A DNA stretch of 64,000 nt, from contig JAHDYR010000001.1 of NCBI GenBank assembly GCA_019828565.1, positions 310,001-374,000 on the forward strand, given 5' to 3'. Below the pieces are notes generated by a model, which did no database searches, was not told the origin of the DNA, and worked only from the letters and a program-made list of their open reading frames with translations. The translations under genes and the position numbers were made by a program. How positions within the stretch are numbered: position 1 is the stretch's first letter; the number at the start of each line of letters is the position of its first letter. Positions 19,915 to 29,165 of this stretch are shown here, one piece after another. The DNA is from Carpediemonas membranifera (taxonomy: Eukaryota; Fornicata).

Positions 19915-20549
19915 GAGTTTCTCGACGAGTGTGTCTTTTCTACTGAGAAAATCTCACCCAAAATCCCGCAATCCCAATCCCAATCTTTGGAGTATGTCGC
20001 CAGATTGGGAGAATCAGCAGTTTCCAGATTCACGTTTCCATATATCCCTCAATTCCGTTGGCAAGACCCTGGCGGCCAATTGGTCGCAGTCAAGACCTGT
20101 CTGGATACGCTCAACCCTACTTTTTCGAATCAAGCCCGCTTGACGCAATCAGAAAATGAGCAACAATTCACTGAACTGAATAAAGTGTCGAATGCCGGCT
20201 AATTGGAACAGATCAGGTCCATTCTCCACATTCAAACTGCTGGCAGATTTGACGACGAGGCCCTGCAGCCTGATGTAATCATGCAGCGTACACATCGATG
20301 GATGGGGCGAGTGTCACACAGTGCAGCCCCACCAACCATCTCTTTTAGCCGGGGTTTGATGACACGAGAGCTGGCACCAGTCTACTCCGGAGTTCATTCA
20401 TTCAAGATGCCCATATCGCCGAGCAGCAGCAAAGGCACCGTTCCACACGCGTCAGACCGTGTTGTATCACTGATAGAGTCAATAATTCGAATGATACGAG
20501 CCAGATACTGACGATCGTCTCGCGATCTTGGAGACAAACTGCTAACTAT
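19915..20549. promoter_or_regulatory. Divergent intergenic region between two surface-protein genes
   Basis: 635 bp between the start codons of the GPI-type gene (minus) and the FG-GAP-like gene (plus). Reading frames up to about 100 codons exist (20203-20511) but lack conserved features. It should contain both promoters. No repeat or TATA-type box stands out. Confidence 0.4.
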
Positions 20550-22179
20550 ATGAAAGCTCGGCTATTCTTTCTCCTAGTTGCAGTTGCTGCATGCATTTGT
20601 ATTGCTTATTGCTACAATATTGATGCTAGTACCGTTTTGGAGCCGATTGAGGTTGATGGGTGCCGTATTCTGTCGTTTGGTTCGAGTATCTCCTATTCGG
20701 ACACGAAATTAGCCATTGGAGCACCTAGAACGATTCGTGATGACCAACCTGAGGTTGGCATTCTGTTTGTTTCTCCGAATATCGTTACTCAGCTTCGTAT
20801 ATGACCGTAACGGCACGCAGCTCTCAAATCCGCGCTCCTTTTCTGGCATAGCGAACCCAAACAACCGACTACACAACATAGCTCTTGTTGACGACAAGAC
20901 AGTGCTCTACACCTACAACAACGGCTCTGCTCGATGGCCTGCAGGAGGTCGAGCGGGCTTGGAGCTCGGTATTGTCTCAGACGCACACGTGAGTGCGTTC
21001 AGCGACACCGAGTTCGACTGTAGCGCGATTGACTACATGCCTATCGACAACACTTCCTTTGTGGCCGTGGCAAGTACCAATATCAGCCTATTCAAGCGTG
21101 TGCCAGAGCCGTTTGGGGACTTCTCATGGGACAAGGACGACACGCTGACAATCATGGCCAACGAGACCGCCGAATCGACGTCGCAGTTTTTGTCACTGGC
21201 CTATAATAACGGTCGTATCGCGTGCACGTTTGTTTCAGTATCGCGTGGGTCCATACAAACCGCGGTGGCCAACTTGACAATCACCATGCTCACGATGGAT
21301 GAGTCCCGGACCCATCTGACTGTAGAATGGAACGAAACAGTGCTCACAGGCCAAGCGGCCCATACCTTGCCCGGCTCCGTCTCAGCCCTGTCTCCAGGCG
21401 GCACTGTGTACGCTGTGGGGTCACCCTTCATGGCGGATCAAGACGGGTCGTATCAGGCCAACGGGCGGGTCGACCTGTATCATTATGATGGAGTCAAATG
21501 GGTGTTTGGATGCAGTCTCTATCCTGACTCGGAGTCAAGTCGCGAAGGAGCGTTCTTCGGTGCATCTATAGTGTTCAAATCAGATTCGGAGTTGTTCATA
21601 TCTTCTCCGAATTGGAGATACAAGTCTGCGAGTGCTATCCTCCTGTATACTAAGAAATCAGCAGGATTGTGGGTGAAATCCGAGACAATCATTCACCACC
21701 GTGAGACCATCCATGACCGGTTTGGGGTTCCTATTACGTACATCCCTGACAGCGACACACTCGTTGCTTCTTCAACCAGTCTGGATCGGGGTCTCGTGCA
21801 TTTCATCCCGCCGGGCAGCCCTTCATCAAATGATGGGTCGGGTGGCGGTCTTTCAGGAACCACTGTGGTGCTTGTCGTGGCCGGGGTTGGAGTGATCATG
21901 GTCCTTCTCTCATGCATCATCCTCGTGACCCTGATGATTCTCGGCATAAGTGCGGCTGCTGGTGCCTCTCTGGCTGCTTACCGCAGAGACTCCAAGGGTG
22001 GGTTCGTCGACCCGATGTCGACTATGCCTCTGGTCTCGAGCCCTGGTCGAGTCGAGTCGACCCTGCTGTCTGGGATGGTGCGCCCGCCCCTGGACATGAG
22101 GCTACCTCCCCTGCTCAGACCGCCCAACGGTGTTGGCGTGGTTGGGCGCAGTGTGTCTGGTACCTCTGAGAATGCTTGA
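20550..22179 (+). CDS. Type I membrane protein with FG-GAP-like beta-propeller
   Basis: 533 aa from exons 20550-20764 and 20793-22179, joined over a 28-nt intron (GTTTGT...ACTCAG) to give EVGILFVYDRNGTQL. A signal peptide (MKARLFFLLVAVAACICIAYC) is followed by an extracellular region of about 410 residues. Its repeated strands resemble FG-GAP blades (SISYSDTKLAIGAPR, YAVGSPFMADQDGSYQANGRVDLYHYDG, FFGASIVFKSDSELFISSP). One transmembrane helix (TTVVLVVAGVGVIMVLLSCIILVTLMIL, in two stretches) and a Pro-rich cytoplasmic tail of about 95 residues follow. Several N-glycosylation sites are present. It is probably a cell-surface receptor or adhesion protein; the ligand is unknown. Confidence 0.8.
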
Positions 22180-22202
22180 GGGAGTCTGCCTAGCAAGGGA
22201 CG

Positions 22203-23167
22203 ATGGTAAACCACGATAGAGTTTTTGGCAGACTCGAGGCCGACCATGAAAACAACCGGCTTGAGCTCGCGCTCGAAGTATGGAACTCGCGGCTCACAGT
22301 GGATATGTAGGATGTTGTGCGCATAAGGACACTGACTGGGCACGAAGGCACAGTGAACGGTGTCGCCACCTCCCCCGACGGCTCCATCGTCACTGCCTCA
22401 TACGATGGCACAGTCAAGCAGTGGGACGCGACCACCAGTCAGTGTATCAGGACCATGAAGTATAGATGGCATGTTTGGTGCGTTGCCATATCGCCGGACG
22501 GGTCGACCATCGCTTCTGGTGGCTATGACAAAAGTATCAAGCTCTGGGACACAACCGCAAGCCGGCGGACTAAGACCCTCAGTGGGCACACTGATACTGT
22601 GCGCTGCCTTGCATTCTCGTCCGATGGCCGCACCCTGGTCTCGGGGTCAGAGGACAGCACCGCCAAGGTCTGGGACGTCGAGACAGGGCAGTGCAGGCAG
22701 ACACTAACAGGGCATGACAGGACTGTGTATGGCGTGGCCATCTCCATTGATGGCTCGACCATTTGCACTGGAAGTTGGGACAGTACGATCAAGCAGTCGA
22801 ACTGCGCCACTGGCGAATGCATCATGACTATAGACCATAGCCAGCCTGTCACCAGCCTTGCCGTATCACCCGATGGCGCCATTGTCGCATCCGGTGGCAG
22901 GGATAGCTCCATCAAGTTCTGGGGCTCCGCAACTGGCCAGCTGACTCGGACCCTTGCTGGGCACACTAAAACTGTGCGCAGCCTCGCCTTTTCCCCCAAC
23001 GGCATGACTCTGCTGTCTGGGTCTGCAGACAAAACCATCAAGCAATGGGACGTCGCGACTGGGGCACTGATCAGGACGTTACCGGGGTAAGTAAGTGAGT
23101 GAGGGAGTAAGTTACAATGTGCAGTGCGTTGCATTCTCACGGAACGGCACCATGATCGTATCTAGAT
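22203..23167 (+). CDS. WD40 repeat segment, probably the N-terminal part of the kinase gene that follows
   Basis: Exon 1 (22203-22277) starts at ATG with MVNHDRVFGRLEADHENN and joins exon 2 at 22311 over a 33-nt intron (GTATGG...ATGTAG), giving LALE-DVVRIRTLTGHEG. There is no ATG at the start of the long open frame itself, which supports this intron. Six clear WD blades follow (for example TLVSGSEDSTAKVWDVETGQC, VASGGRDSSIKFWGSATGQL). The frame stops at 23088 after LIRTLPG, yet another blade (VQCVAFSRNGT...AKTAKVW) continues in another frame to about 23205. A 25-nt intron beginning GTAAGTAAGT at 23087 would join them, or a frameshift in this tandem GTAA/GTGA stretch. The last blade seems to end inside the downstream ORF. 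Confidence 0.65.
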
Positions 23168-25062
23168 ATGGCGCCAAGACAGCCAAGGTCTGGAGCGCAC
23201 TCACCCGCACCCGATGCCGACATCGCCATCGACCCTGGCGACTCAGTAGCACTCACCAGCGACCTCGATCGTATCCTCTTGCACTTTATCGTCTCAAGCT
23301 ATCCGCGCTCCTTCACGATGACGCTGAGCGGCGGTACCGCCAGAGTCTGGCTGGACGAGAACAAGTTCGCCGAGACAGACTCCGAGGATGCCACGTTGGC
23401 CGAGCGCATCAATCTCTACAACAATATAAGGAGCCAGGCCATACGCCGAGCAGATGAGCTCGTCTCCGACTTTTGCTCGCGTCCTCCCGCCAACGCATCG
23501 CTAGCTCTCGTCACGATCCATCAGCTGAGGCAGGTTGTGACTCACGTGACATCACACAAAGTGCCAAGCAACTTCACTGCCGCCGTCGCCGACATTGCTT
23601 CAGCTGTCACTCTGACCGATGGCCAGTTTAGCGCCGACCGGCATGCCCTAGAAATCAGCGCGGTCCTTTCGGAAGCCAATTGCCGGATGCTCAAAGCTGA
23701 GCTCGCCGACACGAAGGCTAAGCTTACAGCAGTTGAGTCAAACAGTGCCGACCAGACCGCCATGCTTAGCGCTGAGCTTGCAGGCGTGAAGGCGACCCTG
23801 GCCTCGTTCTGCGCCTCGCTTCAGACAGGTCAGTTTACTGCTGCCAGCCGCGCCGCGGACATCAGCACCATGCTCGAGGGCCACCCCCTGCTCTCGGCCG
23901 CCATCCCGACCCACGATGGCATTGTGAGCATTTGCAACGTTCCTTCGCCCGCCGGCCTCATCAGCCGACTCGGCCAGGCCAGACGCCAGCCAGAGACCCG
24001 CATCGCCGAGTATAAGGAAGTCATCGCCCAGGCCAGGGCCGGGGTCGAGGCGCTCGAAGCAATTGTCGCAGCTGTCAACACTGACTATCAGGCGGCCTCG
24101 GACATCGTCGACTGCGCCGCCGCCTTCGAGTCTCTCCCCTCGCTCGACGAGATGGCCCGCGTGCTCAAGGCCGCTGACAACGAGGTCCTCGACTTCCCCA
24201 CACTCGCTCCCGAGCTGCAGGCCAGGTACGCCACGCTCCGCGCCTTCCTCCAGCCTGCCGTCCGCGAGACGTGGCAGTGGGCCCTCAGTCGGAAGGAGCT
24301 TGGCGATGACACGAGCTCCGAGGAGCGCACTATTCGCGAGATGACTGGCCTGATCGCCGAGGCTGAGGTCCACCTGGCTGCGTTCGCCGAGGCCGACGAC
24401 ATCACTGCGCAGCTCCGGTCGCTGGGCAACTACCAGCGACTCAAGAACAAGGCCGAGGAGCTTGATGATGAGCTCGCATTCCTCCAGCGCCGCTGCAAGC
24501 ACGCCCAGGCTGCCGAGGTCGCGGCTGAGCTCGAGGCCGTGAACGCCAGCATCGTCGAGATTAACGCCGTCCTGGCCCGCCGCACGCCGCAGCTCGTCCG
24601 TCTCTGCCCCGAGCTGGAGGCCCTCACCGCGCCGTCGGCCAGCCTCTTCGCCGAGCTGCGCGAGATGGGGCTGGCCCACCTCATGGACCTCCCCGAGATG
24701 CGCGCCGACCTGTCGCTGTCCGACTTCGCCGTCGAGTCGACCGTCAGCGAGAACAGAGCGCTGTGCCAGATCGTGACCCGCAGCGGCCAGACCTTCTTCG
24801 CCAAGACCTTCAAGCTCGACAACGAACACCAGCGCAAGCTCTGCGACCGCGAGGCGGGCATCCTGTCGCGCATGACGCACAGCCCCGCCGTACCCAAGCT
24901 GCACTTCGTCCTCGTCGACAGCACCGAGCAGACCAGCACGATCGGCATGGAGCGCCTGAAAATCCACCTGCGCGACGCCCCAGCCGACTCGCCCGACAGC
25001 CTGCGCAGACTGCTCCGCGGCCTGCTCACCGCGATCCACGACCTGCACAGCGCGGGCGTCTG

Positions 25063-25095
<33 letters not shown>

Positions 25096-26739
25096 GCGCG
25101 AGGGCCACCCCGTGCTCGTCGACTTCGAGACGGCCTCGAATACGGACGCCGTGAACACGACGGCGACCGGAGTCAACATCGGCACGCTCGCCTTCAGCGC
25201 GCCCGAGGAGATTGCCGCCCGCAATGCCGGGAAGAAGCTGAGCCACCGCGAGCAGCAGGCCGCCGACGTCTACCACGCGGGCCTGACGACGCTGGCGCTG
25301 ATGACGACGGAGTACACGGATTTCTGCAGGGACATCCTCTCTCTCAGCAACAACAAGGCCTTGCTCGAGAGTTCGACCGCCAACCATGACAATCTCTGCG
25401 CCGCCCTACTCGCCAGCGTTACCGTCCCCGACGCCCTGCGCGACGTGCTCTCCGGCATGCTCGCCACCCACCCCGAGGCCCGCTGGTCCGTCCGCCGCGC
25501 CCTGGCCGACGGCCTCTTCACCGCCTCAGCCAACGAGCTGGACCCCGAGGTCGACCTCAACGCGGCGAGCAGCAGGTTCGCGAACGCCCACGCCTTCGTC
25601 GACGACATCGACCGCGCGCGTCTGCAGATGCTCCGCGAGGACCCGGTCGACATCGCCCTCGCCGATGACATTTCGGCGAGCCTGGCCAGCATCGCCGCAT
25701 GTGAGGAGGACCTGTTTGCCATCCCCGCGACGCTCTCGGGCGGCCGCGTCGACCTAGGAGCGCTGATGCCCATCGTCGACCAGGCGCTGCAGACATCGCT
25801 CGGGGACGCCATTGCCGCGTGCCCGCTCGAGGGCTTTGAGGGCGCCCACATCAAGGCTTACGGCGACGAGGTGAGACTCCGCTTCACCGAGCGTATGCAG
25901 ATCGTCCGCAACGGCATGGCCGCGAAGACACAATTCAGCGAGAAGGTCCTCGCGCTGACGGCCGCCCAGCTGCGGGCCCTGCTTGTGCGCCCCAACCCGC
26001 TCACGGTCGCCGCCGTGCTCGCCCCGCTGCGCTTCCCCGCGGACAGCCAGGGCGTGCAGGACGCCCTCCGCGCCGTGCTCGAGGACGACGAGACGCGCCG
26101 CCGCTTCGCCTTCCACGTGTTCGGCGGCCAGCTCCCCCAGCCCAGCTCCGTTGGCGTGACCCTCCACGACCACCACCGCGTGTACGCCGACTGCGCGGGC
26201 GGCGCCCACCTCCCTCGTCTGGAGGACGCCGACCAGATGCACCAGGCGGTGCTCGACTCGGCCCCTGCCACACCAGGCGCGGCAGCCGACTTCTACGTCA
26301 TCCCGCGGCGCCAGCAGTCATACTCGCACGCCGAGATCAGGACCTCGTCGAGCAGAACGACATCCTGCAGACGTGCTGCCTGGTCACGCTCGGCAGATGC
26401 GCCGCTGTGGACGTCCCCGTTATCCGCCGCTGCCCCACATGCGGCGAGCTGACCTCGCGCGAGGGCGACCTGGACCGCTGCAAGATGTCGACGTGCCCGT
26501 GCGGCCAGGACTTCTGCCACAAGTGCCTGCTCCGCGTGGCCAACCATCGAGAGCACATGGCCCACTTCGGCGGTGAGTGCGAGATGGCGCCGCGCCAGGT
26601 AGTCGACCTGCCCGAGGGCGTCGCGAGGCAGCGCACCGTCACGTGCCCCCACTGCCATCGGTCGGTCACGGTCAGCGCGAACCGGAGACAGGTCACGTGC
26701 CGCGGGTGCAGGCAGACCATTGATGCGAGATCTGTGTAA
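23168..26739 (+). CDS. Coiled-coil protein kinase with C-terminal RBR-like zinc-binding module
   Basis: The first open frame (1094 aa, stop at 26452) has a propeller-like remnant (FTMTLSGGTARVW), about 400 residues of coiled coil, then a protein kinase domain. It shows AKTFKL (Lys about 546), CDREAGIL, HRDLKPEN (from 633), DFE (652, in place of DFG) and APEE. The zinc-binding continuation is in another frame from about 26350 to 26739: EQNDILQTCCLVTLG, then CPTCGELTSREG, CPCGQDFCHKCL and a final CPHC...CRGC. These resemble IBR/RING parts of RBR ubiquitin ligases. The frame change near 26310 is either a 44-nt intron from 26299 with an unusual GTCATC donor or an indel. Third-position GC is very high here. 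Confidence 0.75.
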
Positions 26740-26956
26740 AGAGAATCCAAGTGATCCAGTGACCAAGAGCAGGGCCGCCGAGCATGAACGGGCATGCCTC
26801 ATCGTCCGAGAATGATGGGCCCGTCACATGCTGATTCAGGAAGCAACTCGTGAAGCCATCCAACGGAGTCAGCGTAGATGCTACGGCGCCCCGAGACGGC
26901 ATGATCGCTCATGTTTACTTACAATCGAGTATACTCGTAAAACCGGCCACGAGTGT

Positions 26957-28888
26957 TTACTCATCATCGCCCATGCAGACCCGGGCTGCCTCCATTGAGG
27001 CCTCAGCGATCTGGGAGATCGCCTCCTCCTCGAACGGGATCAGCAAAAGATCGCTTCCCAGAATAACCGGCCCGTCAAACTTCTCGACGCCAGGCACCTC
27101 TTCGGCCTTGAAACCAGCGATCTCCGACCTGGGTGAGAAGTGCGTAAGGCAGACCGCTTTGACTCCAGACAACTCCGCGAACTTCATGACATCGCTGACG
27201 GTCGAGTGCTTATTCTCGCGTGCCCTATCTTCTTCCCCATCAGGGAACGTCGCCTCATGGATGACGAGGTCCGCACCGGCACAAGCTTTGCACAGGCCAG
27301 TACAAAACTTGGTATCACCACTGTACCCAAACTTAAAGGGCTTGCCGCTGCCAAGGTCGAGCTCGAAGACGTACCCGAATGCCGGGGTGATACTGTTGGG
27401 AGAATCATCCATGTGCTTCACGAGGACAATGTCTACCGTCTTAAGAACTCGGAGCTGCTCGGGGTGGGGCGCACAGTGCTTCGTGTCAGATTCAGCAAAT
27501 GCGATTTTGACTCCATCAAAGAGAAGCTGGCGCTGGAGCATTGACCGGGTCTGATCTAGGGCCTCTTGCGGTCCGACCACGCGACATTGGACGTCAGGGC
27601 AGACCTTGTGCCGCTCAATGAGCAGGGCGGGCAGGCCAAGAGTGTGATCACCGTGTGAGTGCGAGATATACACTGCATCTAGCCGTGACAAAACAGAATC
27701 GAGTTCATCACCGAAAGCAGAGGCAAGTTGACTGAGAGTACCCTCGCCGCAGTCCAGAAGGATGTACCGCGGCACACCGCTGGCTGTTGGTAACGAAAGC
27801 AGGAAGCCGCTTGTGTTTCTCAGCGGCGACGGGATGGCGCACGCGGTACCGAGCAGAAGAACGTAAGGCTTCTCGTTCGAGATAATGGAGGGACGGCGTG
27901 GTAGGTCAGGGGCGGCCATGCCAGGGTCAACCACCTTTGAATTACTCATCGTGAGACCAGGGGCAACTGTGATATACTCACCGAATCCAGAGATCGGGTG
28001 GTCATCATTTGATTGACGCTGAAGAGGGGTGACATAATAGGGCGAAAGGTCGGCCAGCTTGCTCTGTAGAGATTCGAAGGCGGGGCTTCGGGCGACTGGG
28101 TTGGGGCCTCTTAGGACATGTTGGCAGGTCAAGGTCGAGGTCCCGAAGGCCTCGACGTACTCGAGAGATTTGAGGAACTCACGATCGATATTATGTATCA
28201 GGAGATCGCACGAAGATACGAGGGATACAAGGTGAGATTTGTGGTCGAGCAACTCAGTGAACTCGCCAAGTGTGTCAGCCGACAGCATAGCAAGGACGAA
28301 TCCAGCCCTGTCGGGACCAAAGAGGTCGGAGGGGGCGATAGTTTCGCCATTGAGCGTGACGGTCTGTCCTGCAGCTAACTTTCCACGGAGAGCGCCAGGG
28401 AGCTTCATCTTGCTCGCCTTCTCAGCGTCGAACTTACCCTTAGTGTTGGGGCATCTGAACATAGTGCAGAGCACCTTGGTTCCTGCTGCATTGAAGAACG
28501 GAAGCACCTTGACAGTGTCGCCAGCAAAAAATGGGGTGTTCGACTTCATTGGCACAATCTTGGCGTTGGTGAACTCGGTATAGTGGGCAAGAGCCTCGCC
28601 TGCGTTGCACCGAGGCTTGAGAATAGGCCGAATGGTCATGGTTCGCTCATCGTCATCGTCGAGACGGCCAAGGGAACATGTCATTGCAAGTCCGATCGCT
28701 CCAAAGGCTGAGGAGATGTCAGTGCACACGATAGTGTCTATCTTTCCGATCTTGAGATGCTGCTCCATCGCTAGGCGCTGGGTTCCGTCAGCGCAGTTGC
28801 AGAGAATGCGCTTCGTCGAGCCCAGAGGCTTGAACATGAAAGAAATGGTGGCACTGCTGTTTGCTTGGATGAATTGAAGCTGCGACAT
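26957..28888 (-). CDS. TRZ1: tRNase Z, long form (ELAC2/Trz1)
   Basis: Endonuclease that removes the 3' trailer of precursor tRNAs. At 643 aa it is the long eukaryotic form: a degenerate N-terminal metallo-beta-lactamase half followed by an active C-terminal half. The C-terminal half carries VLLLGTACAIPSPLRNTSGFLL, LDCGEGTLSQL and the metal motif YISHSHGDHTLGLP (about 405-418). FGYSGDTKFC, HEATFPDGEED with the later KHST, and LTHFSPR complete the active site. All catalytic His and Asp positions of the family are visible. The N-terminal half lacks them, as expected. ATG 28888 gives MSQLQFIQAN without a targeting peptide, so it is probably nuclear or cytosolic. Confidence 0.93.
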   Translation of the reverse strand: MSQLQFIQANSSATISFMFKPLGSTKRILCNCADGTQRLAMEQHLKIGKIDTIVCTDISSAFGAIGLAMTCSLGRLDDDDERTMTIRPILKPRCNAGEALAHYTEFTNAKIVPMKSNTPFFAGDTVKVLPFFNAAGTKVLCTMFRCPNTKGKFDAEKASKMKLPGALRGKLAAGQTVTLNGETIAPSDLFGPDRAGFVLAMLSADTLGEFTELLDHKSHLVSLVSSCDLLIHNIDREFLKSLEYVEAFGTSTLTCQHVLRGPNPVARSPAFESLQSKLADLSPYYVTPLQRQSNDDHPISGFGEYITVAPGLTMSNSKVVDPGMAAPDLPRRPSIISNEKPYVLLLGTACAIPSPLRNTSGFLLSLPTASGVPRYILLDCGEGTLSQLASAFGDELDSVLSRLDAVYISHSHGDHTLGLPALLIERHKVCPDVQCRVVGPQEALDQTRSMLQRQLLFDGVKIAFAESDTKHCAPHPEQLRVLKTVDIVLVKHMDDSPNSITPAFGYVFELDLGSGKPFKFGYSGDTKFCTGLCKACAGADLVIHEATFPDGEEDRARENKHSTVSDVMKFAELSGVKAVCLTHFSPRSEIAGFKAEEVPGVEKFDGPVILGSDLLLIPFEEEAISQIAEASMEAARVCMGDDE

Positions 28889-29165
28889 GATATTTCACAA
28901 AAAGCGTTCTCTGAATGTGATCTGGCGAGGTTGAACCCCAAAGTTTGTGCACTATCCTGCCCGTAATAACCGTAATAAATCGGGGCCACGCGAGGCTGGT
29001 TGCGACAGAAAGAGCAGCGCGACATTCTAAGGAGGGCATGAATCCACAGAGTCTGTTATGGAACTACCGTCTGATCCGATGCGCTGGGTAAGGCACCGAG
29101 AGGGAATGAGAGCCAACAAATTGACCAAACAGGGGCGTCTTTACTATATATACATGACGCATCAC

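Noticed and set aside
19645-20202. A 185-codon plus-strand frame
   Set aside because: It overlaps the exons of the spliced surface-protein gene on the minus strand, which has a signal peptide and consistent junctions. The plus-strand product shows no domain.
23738-25387. A 549-codon open frame on the minus strand
   Set aside because: It lies antisense to the kinase and coiled-coil gene. The high GC of that gene leaves the opposite strand open by chance; the product is Leu/Val/Gly/Arg-rich without conserved features.
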